In this document: piece by piece, positions 8,792 to 19,590 of the stretch
Position numbering within the stretch: position 1 is the stretch's first letter
How the letters are laid out: the number at the start of each line of letters is the position of its first letter
Source of the DNA: Allopusillimonas soli
GTDB lineage: Bacteria; Pseudomonadota; Gammaproteobacteria; Burkholderiales; Burkholderiaceae_B
NCBI RefSeq assembly: GCF_004153445.1
Contig: NZ_SDQC01000002.1
Span: 310,001-374,000, forward strand
Direction of reading: 5' to 3'
Length of the DNA stretch: 64,000 bases
Notes under the pieces: model-generated
Databases searched by the model: none
What the model was told of the DNA's origin: nothing
The model's input: the letters and a program-made list of their open reading frames with translations, nothing else
Translations under genes and position numbers: made by a program

Positions 8792-11500
8792 ATGTCCTCT
8801 CTAGATCAGGCTGTCGCGACAGCCGCCTCCAATGACGAAGACCTGGAAACCCAGGAATGGCTAGAGGCCCTGGAGGCCGTACTGGATCGGGAGGGGCCCG
8901 AGCGGGCTCATTTCCTGCTCGAGCGGCTCATCGACCTGGCGCGGCGTTCCGGCGCGCATATTCCATTCTCGCCTAACACCGCCTATGTGAACACGATTCC
9001 ACCGGGGCTGGAGCCACCGCATCCGGGCAATATCGTACTCGAGGAGCGCATCCGGTCTTATGTGCGCTGGAACGCCATGGCAATGGTCGTCAAGGCCAAT
9101 CGCCACAGCCCGCCGGATGGCGGCGGCCTTGGCGGCCATATTGCGTCCTTCGCCTCGCTGGCGACCATGATAGGCTGCGGCCAGAATCATTTCTGGCATG
9201 CGGAAACCGAGGACCACGGTGGCGATCTCGTTTATTTCCAGGGGCATTCCTCGCCCGGCATGTATGGCCGCGCCTACCTTGAAGGGCGACTCACCGAGGA
9301 GCAACTGGATCATTTCCGCCAGGAGGTCGATGGCAAGGGCCTGCCTTCGTATCCCCATCCCAAGCTCATGCCAGACTTCTGGCAGTTTCCGACCGTTTCC
9401 ATGGGCCTCGGGCCGCTCATGGCCATTTACCAGGCGCGTTTCCTGAAATACCTGCATGCGCGCGGCATTGCCGATACCAGCAAGCGCAAAGTCTGGGTGT
9501 TCTGCGGAGACGGCGAAATGGACGAGCCCGAATCCCTGGGCGCCATCAGCCTGGCTTCCCGCGAGAAGCTCGACAACCTCATCTTTGTCATCAACTGCAA
9601 TCTGCAGCGCCTGGATGGCCCGGTGCGCGGCAATGGCAAGATCATCCAGGAACTGGAAGGCGATTTCCGAGGCAGCGGATGGAACGTGATCAAGCTGATC
9701 TGGGGTGGCTACTGGGATCCGCTGCTGGCGCGCGACAAGGAAGGCATTTTGCGCCGCATCATGGAAGAGTCGGTAGACGGCGAATACCAGGCCTACAAGG
9801 CGCATGACGGCAAGTTTGTGCGCGAGCACTTCTTCGGCAAGCACCCCAAGCTGCTCGAAATGGTCAGCCGTATGAGCGACGATGATGTCTGGCGCTTGAA
9901 TCGCGGAGGCCATGATCCCTACAAGGTCTATGCGGCATTCAAGGCTGCGTCCGACCACGAGGGCCAGCCCACCGTCATCCTGGCCAAGACCATCAAGGGC
10001 TATGGCATGGGCCAGGTCGGCCAGGCGAAAAACCCCACCCACCAGCAGAAGAAGCTGGATATGGACTCGGTGCGAGAGTTCCGCGACCGTTTCAATATCC
10101 CCGTGCCGGACGACAAGCTTGAGGATCTGCCGTATTTCAAGCCGTCTGACGACTCGCCCGAGATGAAATACCTGCATGATCGGCGTGCAGCGCTGGGCGG
10201 CTACCTGCCGCGCCGGCGCCAGAAGGCCGATGAGCACCTGCCGGTGCCGGGCCTCGACGTCTTCAAGGCCGTCCTTGATCCGACCGCGGAAGGCCGTGAG
10301 ATCTCCACCACCCAGGCTTTTGTGCGCGTGCTCAACCAGATTCTGCGCGACAAGACGCTCAGCTCCCGCGTCGTGCCCATATTGTCCGACGAGTCCCGCA
10401 CTTTCGGGATGGAGGGTCTGTTCCGCCAGATCGGCATCTACGCGCCGGAAGGGCAGAAGTATGTACCGGTCGACAAAGACCAGGTGATGTACTACCGTGA
10501 AACGGAAAATGGCCAGTTGCTGCAGGAAGGCATCAACGAGGCGGGCGCGTTCAGTTCGTGGATGGCCGCAGCCACCTCGTACTCAAGCAACAACCGCATC
10601 ATGATTCCGTTCTTTATCTATTACTCCATGTTCGGTTTCCAGCGCGTGGGCGATCTGGCCTGGGCGGCCGGCGACATGCAGTGCCGCGGCTTCCTGCTGG
10701 GCGGCACCGCCGGGCGCACCACGCTCAACGGCGAAGGCCTGCAGCACGAGGACGGCCACAGCCACATACTGTCGGGCGTCATCCCGAATTGCGTGTCCTA
10801 CGATCCCGCATTCGCCCATGAACTCGCCGTCATCGTTCACAATGGCCTGGAGCGCATGGTCCAGAACCAGGAAAATGTCTTCTACTACATCACGGTGATG
10901 AACGAGAACTACGCTCAGCCTGGCCTGAAGGCGGGCGACGAGGAAGGCATCATTCGGGGCATGTACAAGTTCAAGTCGGCCGGCGATGCCAAGCAGCCGC
11001 GGGTCCAGCTTATGGGTTCAGGCACCATTCTGCGCGAGGTCCTGGCCGCCCAGACGCTGCTGCAGAACGACTGGGGCGTTGCCTCCGACGTCTGGAGCGC
11101 CACCAGCTTCACCGAATTGCGCCGTGATGGGCTCGATTGCGAGCGCTACAACATGCTTCATCCTGAGGCCAAGACGCCGCGCGTGCCGTATGTCACCCAG
11201 CAACTGCAGGACAATCCCGGGCCAGTCATCATTTCCACCGACTACATAAAGTCCTACGGCGACCAGATCCGTCCCTTCATGCCCAAGGGCCGCAACCTGC
11301 ATGTCCTTGGAACCGACGGGTTCGGTCGTTCCGACTATCGCGCCAAGCTGCGCGAGCATTTTGAGATCGACCGCCATTTCGTGGTGCTGGCTGCGCTGCG
11401 CAGCCTTGCGGACGAAGGCAAGATGCCGCTTGCCAAGGTGGCGCAGGCCATCAAGCAATATGGCATTAATCCTGAAAAAGCCAATCCGCAGTATGCATAA
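8792..11500 (+). CDS. aceE: Pyruvate dehydrogenase E1 component (homodimeric type)
   Basis: 902 residues, close to the 887 of E. coli AceE. It decarboxylates pyruvate with thiamine diphosphate and reductively acetylates the lipoyl groups of AceF. The N terminus EDLETQEWLEALEAVL is the AceF-docking region. The ThDP/Mg motif GDGEMDEPESLGAI...NCNLQRLDGPV lies near residues 237-270. Later transketolase-type segments include the stretch FGFQRVGDLAWAAGDMQCRG and the C-terminal ADEGKMPLAKVAQAI. The ribosome site CAGGAG fixes the start. aceF follows after 12 bases. Confidence 0.98.
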   Translation: MSSLDQAVATAASNDEDLETQEWLEALEAVLDREGPERAHFLLERLIDLARRSGAHIPFSPNTAYVNTIPPGLEPPHPGNIVLEERIRSYVRWNAMAMVVKANRHSPPDGGGLGGHIASFASLATMIGCGQNHFWHAETEDHGGDLVYFQGHSSPGMYGRAYLEGRLTEEQLDHFRQEVDGKGLPSYPHPKLMPDFWQFPTVSMGLGPLMAIYQARFLKYLHARGIADTSKRKVWVFCGDGEMDEPESLGAISLASREKLDNLIFVINCNLQRLDGPVRGNGKIIQELEGDFRGSGWNVIKLIWGGYWDPLLARDKEGILRRIMEESVDGEYQAYKAHDGKFVREHFFGKHPKLLEMVSRMSDDDVWRLNRGGHDPYKVYAAFKAASDHEGQPTVILAKTIKGYGMGQVGQAKNPTHQQKKLDMDSVREFRDRFNIPVPDDKLEDLPYFKPSDDSPEMKYLHDRRAALGGYLPRRRQKADEHLPVPGLDVFKAVLDPTAEGREISTTQAFVRVLNQILRDKTLSSRVVPILSDESRTFGMEGLFRQIGIYAPEGQKYVPVDKDQVMYYRETENGQLLQEGINEAGAFSSWMAAATSYSSNNRIMIPFFIYYSMFGFQRVGDLAWAAGDMQCRGFLLGGTAGRTTLNGEGLQHEDGHSHILSGVIPNCVSYDPAFAHELAVIVHNGLERMVQNQENVFYYITVMNENYAQPGLKAGDEEGIIRGMYKFKSAGDAKQPRVQLMGSGTILREVLAAQTLLQNDWGVASDVWSATSFTELRRDGLDCERYNMLHPEAKTPRVPYVTQQLQDNPGPVIISTDYIKSYGDQIRPFMPKGRNLHVLGTDGFGRSDYRAKLREHFEIDRHFVVLAALRSLADEGKMPLAKVAQAIKQYGINPEKANPQYA

Positions 11501-11512
11501 GGGGGAAGGGAC

Positions 11513-13288
11513 ATGAGCAACACCACTGAGATTCAGGTGCCGGATATCGGTGATTTCGACGAAGTCGAGGTTATCGAGGTGCTGGTCGCCGAAGGCGATA
11601 CGGTCGAGGCGGAGCAAAGCCTGATCACAGTCGAGTCGGACAAGGCCTCCATGGAAATTCCGGCATCGCAGGGCGGCGTCATCAAATCCCTGAAAGTGAA
11701 GGTGGGCGATAAGGTTCGCCAGGGCTCGGTCATCCTGGAGTTGGAAGCCAGCGCGCCCGCAGAGAGCAAGGGTGAGGCCAAGCAGCCGGAGAAAGAGCCC
11801 GCGCCGGCGCCGGAGGTCAAGAATGCGCCTGTGGACAAGGCACCGCGGGACGGCGACAAGGCCGCCCGACAGGCAGCCAAGCCCGCCGAAGGCACGGCGG
11901 GCGAAGGCAGCGCCGTCACGGTATCGGTGCCCGATATCGGCGATGCCACCGATGTCGATGTCATCGAAATTCTGGTGAAGGTGGGCGATACCGTCGAGGT
12001 AGACCAAAGCCTGATTACGGTCGAATCCGATAAGGCCTCCATGGAGGTACCGTCATCTCACGCAGGCACGGTCACGGCCATCAAGGTCAAACTTGGCGAC
12101 AAAGTCAGCCAAGGCAGCGATATCGTCGAGCTGAAGGCCGCAGGCGATGCCGCGCCGGCCAAGGCCGCCGAATCCTCGGACTCGGCCCCGACCCCGGGAG
12201 AAGCCACGCGAGACGACGTGCCGGCTCAGGAGCAGGAATCATCCCGGCCCTCGTCGCCGCAGCACGCTGCCGTGCTGTCCGGTGGAGATGGCGAGGGCGG
12301 CCTTGCCTCCACACCGCCCGAGCGGCATTCGCCCACCGAGTCGTTTGCACAGGCGGATGTCCCGCTGCGCAATTTGCCGCATGCCTCACCTTCAGTGCGC
12401 AAGTTTGCGCGCGAGCTGGGTGTGGATCTCAAGCTGGTGCGTGGCTCCGGTGCGAAAAATCGAATCACTCAGGACGATGTGCGTCAGTTCGTCAAACGAT
12501 CATTGTCCAACTCAGGCAGCGTGCCGACGGCCCAGGCTGGAGCGGGCGCAGGCGGCCTCAGCGTACTGGGCTGGCCCAAAGTGGATTTCACCAAGTTCGG
12601 CGAGATCGAAACCAAGCCTTTGTCCCGTATCAAGAAAATCTCGGGAGCCAATCTGCACCGCAACTGGGTGATGATTCCCCATGTCACCAATAACGATCGC
12701 GCGGATATCACCGAGCTCGAAGCCTTGCGCAAGACCTTGAACGAAGAAAACAAGAAGTCGGGCATCAAAGTCACCATGCTTGCCTTCATCATCAAGGCCG
12801 TGGTTGCGGCATTGAAGAAATTTCCCGAATTCAACGCCTCCATCGATGGCGACAACCTGGTCCTCAAACAGTACTTCCATATCGGTTTTGCCGCCGATAC
12901 GCCCAATGGCCTTGTCGTGCCTGTTATACGCGATGCCGACAAGAAGGGCGTGCTGGATCTGGCGCAGGAAACGGCCGAACTGGCGGGCCTTGCGCGCGAA
13001 GGCAAACTCTCACCTGGACAGATGCAGGGCGGGTGCTTCTCCATTTCGTCGCTCGGCGGCATAGGGGGCACCTCATTCACACCCATCATCAATGCGCCGG
13101 AAGTGGCAATATTGGGGGTGTCCCGCTCGTCCTTCGAACCTGTCTGGGACGGTTCGGCCTTTGTTCCCAGGCTCATGGTGCCGCTGTCGCTGTCCTATGA
13201 CCATCGCGTCATCGACGGTGCCGCCGCGGCACGCTTCAACGCCTACCTGTGCGGCCTGCTGGCCGACTTCCGCCGTATCGCGCTATAG
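11513..13288 (+). CDS. aceF: Dihydrolipoamide acetyltransferase (E2) with two lipoyl domains
   Basis: 591 residues. Two N-terminal lipoyl domains carry the modified lysine in [10 protein letters not shown] (about residue 43) and [10 protein letters not shown] (about residue 172), joined by Ala/Pro/Lys/Glu-rich flexible linkers. A peripheral-subunit-binding domain follows at about 287-325 ([16 protein letters not shown]), then the trimer-forming catalytic domain with the active-site DHRVIDG near residue 563. It passes acetyl groups from AceE to CoA and forms the core of the complex. RBS GGGGGAAGGGAC precedes the ATG. It has one lipoyl domain fewer than the E. coli enzyme; the third lipoyl domain of this operon is on Lpd. 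Confidence 0.98.
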   Translation: MSNTTEIQVPDIGDFDEVEVIEVLVAEGDTVEAEQSLITVESDKASMEIPASQGGVIKSLKVKVGDKVRQGSVILELEASAPAESKGEAKQPEKEPAPAPEVKNAPVDKAPRDGDKAARQAAKPAEGTAGEGSAVTVSVPDIGDATDVDVIEILVKVGDTVEVDQSLITVESDKASMEVPSSHAGTVTAIKVKLGDKVSQGSDIVELKAAGDAAPAKAAESSDSAPTPGEATRDDVPAQEQESSRPSSPQHAAVLSGGDGEGGLASTPPERHSPTESFAQADVPLRNLPHASPSVRKFARELGVDLKLVRGSGAKNRITQDDVRQFVKRSLSNSGSVPTAQAGAGAGGLSVLGWPKVDFTKFGEIETKPLSRIKKISGANLHRNWVMIPHVTNNDRADITELEALRKTLNEENKKSGIKVTMLAFIIKAVVAALKKFPEFNASIDGDNLVLKQYFHIGFAADTPNGLVVPVIRDADKKGVLDLAQETAELAGLAREGKLSPGQMQGGCFSISSLGGIGGTSFTPIINAPEVAILGVSRSSFEPVWDGSAFVPRLMVPLSLSYDHRVIDGAAAARFNAYLCGLLADFRRIAL

Positions 13289-13296
13289 GAGCCGCC

Positions 13297-15105
13297 ATGA
13301 GCATCAAGGAGCTGAATGTACCGGATATCGGCGACTTTGCCGAGGTGGAAGTCATCGAGGTACTGGTCGCCGAAGGCGACACGGTCGAGGCGGAACAAAG
13401 CCTGATCACGGTCGAGTCCGACAAGGCCTCCATGGAAATTCCCGCAGCACAGGGCGGGGTGGTCAAGGAGGTGCTGGTCAAGGTCGGCGACAAGGTTGCC
13501 GAAGGTTCACCCATGGTGCGCCTGGAGGCCACCGAGGAGCAGCCGGCGCCGGCACGGGACGAGCCCGATGCAAGCAAGCAGCCGGCGGAGCGCGACAAGC
13601 AGCCGTCGAAGGCGGCGGATAAGGACCGACCGGCCGCGGGCGATTCCACGCCAGCGCAGGCTCCGGCCGCTGCGGCATTCGAGGGCAGCGCAGACGCGCA
13701 GTGCGATGTCCTGGTGCTGGGCGCAGGCCCTGGCGGTTATTCCGCAGCGTTCCGCGCCGCCGACCTTGGGCTGTCGGTGGTGCTTGTCGAGCGCTACAGC
13801 ACGCTGGGCGGCGTATGCTTGAATGTAGGCTGCATTCCATCCAAGGCGCTTCTGCACACGGCGGCAGTCATGGAAGAGGCGCAGTCATTGGTCAAGCATG
13901 GCATCAGCTTCGAGAAACCCGCCATCGATCTTGATGGCCTGCGTGCTTACAAGGACGGCGTGGTAGGCAAGCTTACCGGCGGCCTCGCGGGCATGGCGAA
14001 GGCTCGCAAGGTCAAGGTGGTGACCGGTGTGGGGGCGTTTGCCGACCCGCATCACCTGACTGTCAAGTCCGCCGACGGCGCAACGCAGACCATCCGGTTT
14101 GCATCGGCCATCATTGCGGCGGGCAGCCAGTCGGTGAAACTGCCATTCCTGCCCGATGATTCGCGCGTCGTCGACTCAACAGGCGCACTGCAGCTGGCAT
14201 CCATTCCCGAAAAAATGCTGGTCATCGGCGGTGGCATCATAGGGCAGGAGATGGGCACTGTCTACTCGGCTCTGGGAACTCGCCTGGATGTGGTCGAGAT
14301 GCAGAATGCCCTCATGCTGGGTGCCGACCGCGACCTGGTCAAAGTATGGGAAAAGATGAACAAAAGACGCTTCGACCGCGTCATGCTCAATACCCGCACT
14401 GTGAACGCCGCGGCGAAAGACGACGGCATCTGGGTCGAGTTCGAGGGAGAGGGCGCGCCTGAAGGGCCTCAGCGCTACGATCTGGTGCTGCAAGCGGTTG
14501 GGCGGGCTCCCAACGGCAAGCGCATAGGCGCGGACAAGGCTGGCATCGCGGTGACGGATCGCGGCTTTATCGACGTTGACACCCAGATGCGCACCAACGT
14601 ATCGCATATCTACGCCATCGGCGATATCGTGGGCCAGCCCATGCTCGCGCACAAGGCTGTGCACGAAGGACACGTTGCCGCAGAAGCCATTGCGGGGCAG
14701 AAAAGCTTCTTCGATGCGCGCGTCATTCCGTCGGTGGCTTACACCGATCCGGAAGTGGCCTGGGTGGGGCTCACCGAAGAGCAGGCGCGTGACCGCGGGA
14801 TCAAGATCGAGAAGGGGCTGTTTCCCTGGGCCGCTTCCGGGCGTGCCATTGCAAACGGCCGGGATGAAGGCTTTACCAAACTGCTGTTCGACGCGGACAC
14901 ACACCGCATCGTCGGCGGCGGCATTGTGGGCACCCACGCCGGAGATCTTATCAGCGAGGTCGTCCTGGCAATTGAAATGGGCGCGGATGCGGTGGATATC
15001 GGCAAGACCATACATCCGCATCCCACCTTGGGCGAGTCCATAGGCATGGCGGCGGAGGTGGCGGAAGGCAGCTGCACCGACATTCCCCCAGCAAGGCGCA
15101 AGTAA
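13297..15105 (+). CDS. lpdA: Dihydrolipoyl dehydrogenase (E3) with an N-terminal lipoyl domain
   Basis: 602 residues, about 125 longer than a standard Lpd because of an N-terminal lipoyl domain (lysine in [10 protein letters not shown] near residue 43) and a charged Ala/Pro linker to about residue 135. The flavoprotein part has [19 protein letters not shown], the redox disulfide [13 protein letters not shown] (near 170-182), an NAD motif [12 protein letters not shown] and the C-terminal [10 protein letters not shown]. It reoxidises dihydrolipoyl groups using NAD. The lipoylated E3 arrangement is known from betaproteobacteria such as Cupriavidus. The ATG at 13297 is chosen over an upstream in-frame start inside aceF because AGGAG precedes it. 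Confidence 0.97.
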   Translation: MSIKELNVPDIGDFAEVEVIEVLVAEGDTVEAEQSLITVESDKASMEIPAAQGGVVKEVLVKVGDKVAEGSPMVRLEATEEQPAPARDEPDASKQPAERDKQPSKAADKDRPAAGDSTPAQAPAAAAFEGSADAQCDVLVLGAGPGGYSAAFRAADLGLSVVLVERYSTLGGVCLNVGCIPSKALLHTAAVMEEAQSLVKHGISFEKPAIDLDGLRAYKDGVVGKLTGGLAGMAKARKVKVVTGVGAFADPHHLTVKSADGATQTIRFASAIIAAGSQSVKLPFLPDDSRVVDSTGALQLASIPEKMLVIGGGIIGQEMGTVYSALGTRLDVVEMQNALMLGADRDLVKVWEKMNKRRFDRVMLNTRTVNAAAKDDGIWVEFEGEGAPEGPQRYDLVLQAVGRAPNGKRIGADKAGIAVTDRGFIDVDTQMRTNVSHIYAIGDIVGQPMLAHKAVHEGHVAAEAIAGQKSFFDARVIPSVAYTDPEVAWVGLTEEQARDRGIKIEKGLFPWAASGRAIANGRDEGFTKLLFDADTHRIVGGGIVGTHAGDLISEVVLAIEMGADAVDIGKTIHPHPTLGESIGMAAEVAEGSCTDIPPARRK

Positions 15106-15180
15106 AGCTCAACCGGGCGCCATATGTGGCAGGTGCTAATATCGGCATCTGCCCCATTTCCATTTCCATCTGCATTCACC

Positions 15181-16608
15181 ATGTCCCTTCCTGTTCCAAG
15201 TGAAGCCGCCAGCCTGCAGGACTGGCTGAGCTACCTTGAGTCCCTGCACCGTGTTTCCATAGACCTTGGCCTGGATCGCATCCGTACTGTGGCACGCCGC
15301 ATCGGCATCACCTTGCCCTGCGTGAAGATTACCGTGGGAGGCACCAATGGCAAAGGTTCCACCTGTGCCATGCTTGAAGCCATACTTCAGGCGGCGGGAT
15401 ACAAAACGGGCCAGTACACATCGCCACATCTCATTTCCTTCAACGAGCGTATCCGTGTCAACGGGGTCAACGCGGGCGATGCGTCCATCATTGCGCAGTT
15501 CCAGCGTATCGAAGCAGGGCGGGGCGATGTTACCCTCAGCTATTTCGAATACACCACCCTGGCTGCGCTCATGCTCTTCGAGCAGGAGGCGGTGGATGTC
15601 GCCATCCTCGAGGTCGGCCTTGGCGGCCGCCTGGATGCCGTCAATCTGATCGACACCGATTGCGCCATCGTCACCAGTGTAGACATCGACCATGCCCAGT
15701 ACCTGGGCAACACACGCGAAAAAATTGGCTGGGAGAAGGCACACATCTTCCGGCCGGGCAAGCCTGCCATCTGCGCGGATCCGGTTCCGCCCTCCAGCAT
15801 TATCGACTATGCCGGCGAGATCGGCGCCGATCTGTGGTTGTTCGGCAAGGACTTCAACTACTCCGGCGACAGGCAGCAATGGGCGTACGGCGGCAGAGCG
15901 CAACGGCGCAACGCGCTGGCCTATCCGGCATTGCGCGGTGCCAACCAGCTGCTCAATGCCAGTGCCGCGCTGGCGGCGCTCGAAGCCTTGCGCCCCAAGC
16001 TCGCCGTGCCGCAGCAGTCTGTGCGCGAAGGGCTGGCGCAGGTGGCGCTGCCCGGTCGGCTGCAGATACTGCCCGGCACGCCGGTGGTCGTGCTCGACGT
16101 CGCTCACAACCCTCACGCTGCGGCGGCGCTCGGCCAGAATCTGGATAACATGGGGCATTTCGCGCGTACTCATGCCGTGATCGGTATGCTGTCCGACAAG
16201 GATATCGACGGCGTCATCGGCAAGTTGGCCAGCCGTGTCGATCACTGGTATTGCGCCTCGCTCGAAGGCCCGCGTGCCACGTCAGGCGAGGCGCTCGCCG
16301 GCCATGTTCGCAGTGTTCTGGCGGCCCGGTCGGCGCTCGTTGCCGCGGATGGCGCCCAGCGGGAGCAAGGCGCAGGCAGCCCGTCCGTGCAAGACGAAAC
16401 ACCGCCCGCTTCCTCATCCCCCGGGGTGCGCGCCCATGCGCCCGCCGCGGTGTCCGCCGATCAGGCCACTGTGTCAAGTTTTGTAAATCCGGTACAGGCC
16501 TTTACTGCGGCGCAAGGCAATGCCTCCGGGAATGATAGAATTCTCGTGTTCGGTTCTTTTGCCACAGTTGGCCCGGTGCTTGACGCGCTGGGCCGTATAG
16601 ATGCTTGA
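15181..16608 (+). CDS. folC: Bifunctional folylpolyglutamate/dihydrofolate synthase FolC
   Basis: 475 residues against about 420-440 in typical FolC. It adds glutamates to folates using ATP. The P-loop GGTNGKGSTCAM is near residues 53-64, followed by TGQYTSPHLISFNERI, LEVGLGGRLDAVNLID and VLDVAHNPHAAAAL. An Ala/Ser/Pro-rich stretch (about residues 382-440, roughly 16324-16500) lies between the conserved GEALAGHVRSVLAA and VQAFTAAQ segments and accounts for the extra length. The start at 15181 is chosen over 15124 because the intervening residues do not resemble the family. The gene follows lpdA by 75 bases with no obvious terminator. Confidence 0.93.
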   Translation: MSLPVPSEAASLQDWLSYLESLHRVSIDLGLDRIRTVARRIGITLPCVKITVGGTNGKGSTCAMLEAILQAAGYKTGQYTSPHLISFNERIRVNGVNAGDASIIAQFQRIEAGRGDVTLSYFEYTTLAALMLFEQEAVDVAILEVGLGGRLDAVNLIDTDCAIVTSVDIDHAQYLGNTREKIGWEKAHIFRPGKPAICADPVPPSSIIDYAGEIGADLWLFGKDFNYSGDRQQWAYGGRAQRRNALAYPALRGANQLLNASAALAALEALRPKLAVPQQSVREGLAQVALPGRLQILPGTPVVVLDVAHNPHAAAALGQNLDNMGHFARTHAVIGMLSDKDIDGVIGKLASRVDHWYCASLEGPRATSGEALAGHVRSVLAARSALVAADGAQREQGAGSPSVQDETPPASSSPGVRAHAPAAVSADQATVSSFVNPVQAFTAAQGNASGNDRILVFGSFATVGPVLDALGRIDA

Positions 16609-16667
16609 CTTTCCAGGCACATCCGGGCTGCCTGGCCGCTGCCCGCATTCAGCATAGGTTTCTGCTC

Positions 16668-17519
16668 ATGGGTCTGTTCTCCCGCAACGAGTCTGCTTCC
16701 CGGCCGGAGCGCCGTCCGGCCTCCCGTTCCGCATTGTCCAGCGAGGCACAGGCCAACGAATTGCGCAGCCGCGCCCGTAGCCGCCTTATCGGCGCCCTGG
16801 TACTGGTTCTGGCTGCGGTGGTCATTGTGCCAATGCTGTTCGATTCACCCACAGAGCCCGAACAGCCTGCCACGCCGGTCGTTGTTCCGTCCATTCAGCC
16901 GCCATCCACCGATCCGGGCTCGCTGGCTGCCAACACACCGGCTGATCAAGGCCAAGTGCCCACACCAGCCCAACCCGATGCCAATTCTGGCATGGTTGAG
17001 CCGGACAGCAATGCCAGCGGGCAAGCGGCGGATGCCGGCGCCACGGAAGACGCTGAGCGCACCGACGATGCAATACAGGCGCCAGAAACCAGCCCCGAGC
17101 CCGCCGCCAAACCCGAACCCAAGCCTGAGCCCAAGCCCAAGCCGGAATCCAAGCCCGAGCCCAAGCCCAAATCTGAGCCCAAGCCGGCAGCCGGCGATAC
17201 GCAACGTACCGACGACGGATCCAGGGCGCTGGCCATACTTCAGGGCAAGGTTCCGCCCAAGCCCGCTGCCTCGGCGCCTGAGCGCGGCAACTATGTGCTG
17301 CAGATCGCCGCGTATTCCACCGAGGCTGATGCACAGTCGCGCCGCGACAAACTGGCCAGCGCTGGGGTAACCAATGCCTACGTGCAGAAAGCCACCTCGC
17401 ACGGCAAGCCGACATATCGTCTGCGCGTGGGGCCATTCCCCACCCATGATGCGGCCCAAGCGGCGCAGGCCAGATTGCGGGCATTGGGCTATGACAACGG
17501 CTTCATATCAAGTCAGTGA
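16668..17519 (+). CDS. SPOR-domain membrane protein (DedD-like)
   Basis: 283 residues: a short basic cytoplasmic N terminus, one membrane helix (about residues 44-64, LIGALVLVLAAVVIVPMLF), a long Pro/Ala/Glu/Lys-rich periplasmic linker with KPEP/KPKP repeats (about 148-182), and a C-terminal SPOR domain of about 75 residues (YVLQIAAYSTEADAQSRRD to LRALGYDNGF). SPOR domains bind denuded septal peptidoglycan, so a role at the division site is likely. The folC-SPOR-cvpA-purF order is common in proteobacteria and parallels folC-dedD-cvpA-purF in E. coli. The stop overlaps the GTG start of cvpA. Confidence 0.9.
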   Translation: MGLFSRNESASRPERRPASRSALSSEAQANELRSRARSRLIGALVLVLAAVVIVPMLFDSPTEPEQPATPVVVPSIQPPSTDPGSLAANTPADQGQVPTPAQPDANSGMVEPDSNASGQAADAGATEDAERTDDAIQAPETSPEPAAKPEPKPEPKPKPESKPEPKPKSEPKPAAGDTQRTDDGSRALAILQGKVPPKPAASAPERGNYVLQIAAYSTEADAQSRRDKLASAGVTNAYVQKATSHGKPTYRLRVGPFPTHDAAQAAQARLRALGYDNGFISSQ

Positions 17520-18004
17520 CCACTTTCGACTATCTCGTCCTGGGCATCCTGGCACTTTCCGCATTTCTCGGATTGCTGCGCGGCCTGGTCAAAGAGGTGC
17601 TGTCATTGCTGGCCTATGTGGTGGCATTCATGGCCGCTATCTGGTGGGGGCCTCGCGCCGCCGAATGGATGGGTGCGTGGCTGGTGAATCCGTTGGTGCG
17701 CGCCGCTGCGGCTTATGGGCTGGTATTCATCGTCGTGCTGCTGCTCGTAGGGCTCGTCAACGTACTACTTGGCACGCTAATCTCCAAAACAGGCCTGACG
17801 CCCGCCGACCACGGCCTGGGCGCCTTGTTCGGCCTGCTTCGCGGCATGGTTTTCGTTCTTGTGCTTGTTGGCCTTGCGGGCTATACCGAACTGCCCAAGG
17901 AGCCGTGGTGGCAGCAGGCTAGGCTGTCGGGGACGGCGGTGCGCGGCATACAACATATCAAGCAGCTTCTTCCGCCGTCGCTGGCGGAGTGGCTGCCTTA
18001 CTAA
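17516..18004 (+). CDS. cvpA: CvpA family membrane protein
   Basis: 162 residues with four predicted membrane helices; the opening TTFDYLVLGILALSAFLGLLRG and the GLLRGMVFVLVLVGLAG segment are typical of CvpA, which is linked to colicin V production and envelope stress resistance. The start is GTG at 17516, overlapping the preceding TGA by 4 bases. It lies immediately before purF, as in E. coli. The biochemical role of the family is unsettled. Confidence 0.92.
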   Translation: MTTFDYLVLGILALSAFLGLLRGLVKEVLSLLAYVVAFMAAIWWGPRAAEWMGAWLVNPLVRAAAAYGLVFIVVLLLVGLVNVLLGTLISKTGLTPADHGLGALFGLLRGMVFVLVLVGLAGYTELPKEPWWQQARLSGTAVRGIQHIKQLLPPSLAEWLPY

Positions 18005-18040
18005 GCAGGCAGATTACATTTACCTTCACAGGAATCCAGC

Positions 18041-19540
18041 ATGTGTGGAATCGTAGGGGTTGCAGGCGCCAGCCCCGTCAACCAATTGATCTATGACAGC
18101 CTGTTGCTGCTGCAGCACAGAGGGCAGGATGCCGCCGGCATCTCGACCTCACATGAGCAGTTCTTCAATATGTACAAGGCGCATGGACTGGTGCGCGACG
18201 TCTTCCGAACCCGCAACATGCGCTCCTTGCCTGGCAACAGCGGGCTTGGCCAGGTGCGCTATCCCACTGCCGGCTCCAGCGACAGTGTCGACGAAGCGCA
18301 GCCGTTTTATGTCAATGCGCCGTTCGGCATCACATTTGTTCATAATGGCAATCTCACCAATTGGCGTGAACTGCGTGAAGCGCTCTTCAAGATCGATCGG
18401 CGTCACATCAACACGAACTCCGACTCGGAGGTTCTGCTCAATGTTTTCGCGCATGAGCTGCAGATGGCATCCAGCGGCGGAACACTGAACGAAGATGCCA
18501 TATTCAAGGCCGTTGCCGCCGTGCATCGGCGCGCTCGCGGCGCATATGCCGTCATTGCCCAGATCGCCAGCTACGGCATTGTGGCCTTTCGGGATCCGCA
18601 TGGCATCAGGCCACTGTGTCTGGGGTCGCGCGAAACCGATGATGGTACGGAATGGATGGTTGCCTCCGAATCTGTCGCCCTGACCGGATGCGGTTACAAC
18701 CTTGTGCGTGACGTTCAGCCCGGCGAGGCCATATTCATCGATATCGACGGTAAGCTTGCCAGCCGCCAGTGTGCTGAGGCGCCTGAGCTCACGCCCTGTG
18801 TCTTTGAGTATGTTTACTTTGCACGCCCCGACTCGGTCATGGACACTGTTTCCATTTATCATGCCCGTCTGCGCATGGGTGAATACCTCGCCGACAATGT
18901 CGCCAAGGCATTGCGTCTGGGGGAGATAGATGTGGTCATGCCCATCCCCGATTCGTCGCGCCCGTCTGCCATGCAGCTGGCATCGCATCTGGGCCTGGAT
19001 TATCGGGAGGGCTTTATCAAGAACCGCTACGTCGGCCGCACCTTCATCATGCCTGGCCAAGCCGTCCGCAAGAAATCCGTGCGCCAGAAGCTCAGTGCCA
19101 TCGACATGGAGTTCAGAGGCAAGAACGTGCTGCTCGTTGACGATTCCATTGTTCGCGGCACCACCAGCCGGGAAATTGTCGATATGGCCCGTGCCGCCGG
19201 TGCGAATAAAGTGTTCTTCGCTTCCGCCGCGCCGCCCGTGCGGTTTCCCAACGTCTACGGTATCGACATGCCCACCCGCAGCGAGCTGATTGCAGTAGGC
19301 AGGGATACCGCCGACATTGCCCGCGAAATCGGCGCCAATGGGCTCGTTTACCAGAACATAGAGGATCTCGAGCAATCCATCCGTGATCTCAATCCGGCTA
19401 TCCGCGGCTTCGAATCATCATGCTTCACGGGTGATTACGTCACGGGCGACATCGACGAGGCTTACCTCCAGCGCCTGGAGCAGACCCGAGGGCACGCTCA
19501 ACCCGCAGGCGAGATGTCAACATCTGAGAAAGACGACTAA
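18041..19540 (+). CDS. purF: Amidophosphoribosyltransferase PurF
   Basis: 499 residues. It makes 5-phosphoribosylamine from PRPP and glutamine, the first step of purine synthesis. The N-terminal nucleophile Cys2 is exposed by methionine removal (MCGIVGV), and the Ntn glutaminase domain continues with [13 protein letters not shown] and VHNGNLTN. The phosphoribosyltransferase domain has the PRPP loop [14 protein letters not shown] near residues 362-375. RBS-like ACAGGAATCC precedes the ATG. A candidate terminator follows at 19552-19587. Confidence 0.97.
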   Translation: MCGIVGVAGASPVNQLIYDSLLLLQHRGQDAAGISTSHEQFFNMYKAHGLVRDVFRTRNMRSLPGNSGLGQVRYPTAGSSDSVDEAQPFYVNAPFGITFVHNGNLTNWRELREALFKIDRRHINTNSDSEVLLNVFAHELQMASSGGTLNEDAIFKAVAAVHRRARGAYAVIAQIASYGIVAFRDPHGIRPLCLGSRETDDGTEWMVASESVALTGCGYNLVRDVQPGEAIFIDIDGKLASRQCAEAPELTPCVFEYVYFARPDSVMDTVSIYHARLRMGEYLADNVAKALRLGEIDVVMPIPDSSRPSAMQLASHLGLDYREGFIKNRYVGRTFIMPGQAVRKKSVRQKLSAIDMEFRGKNVLLVDDSIVRGTTSREIVDMARAAGANKVFFASAAPPVRFPNVYGIDMPTRSELIAVGRDTADIAREIGANGLVYQNIEDLEQSIRDLNPAIRGFESSCFTGDYVTGDIDEAYLQRLEQTRGHAQPAGEMSTSEKDD

Positions 19541-19551
19541 TCTTTCCCGCA

Positions 19552-19587
19552 GCGGCCGGCGCCAGACCGGTCGCCCCCTCTTGTTTT
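19552..19587 (+). terminator. Probable rho-independent terminator of purF
   Basis: An 8-bp stem GCGGCCGG / CCGGTCGC with one G-U pair (19552-19559 and 19567-19574) and a 7-base loop, followed by CCCCCTCTTG and TTTTT. It lies in the 50-base gap between the purF stop and the end of the convergent dsbB gene. Confidence 0.5.
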
Positions 19588-19590
19588 TAC

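Noticed and set aside
8861-10237. Open frame of 458 codons antisense to aceE
   Set aside because: Shadow of the conserved aceE frame, with no start signal or recognisable domain.
17085-17190. Short repeated units, possible CRISPR or VNTR
   Set aside because: They are KPEP/KPKP codon repeats in the SPOR protein linker, in frame and without spacers.
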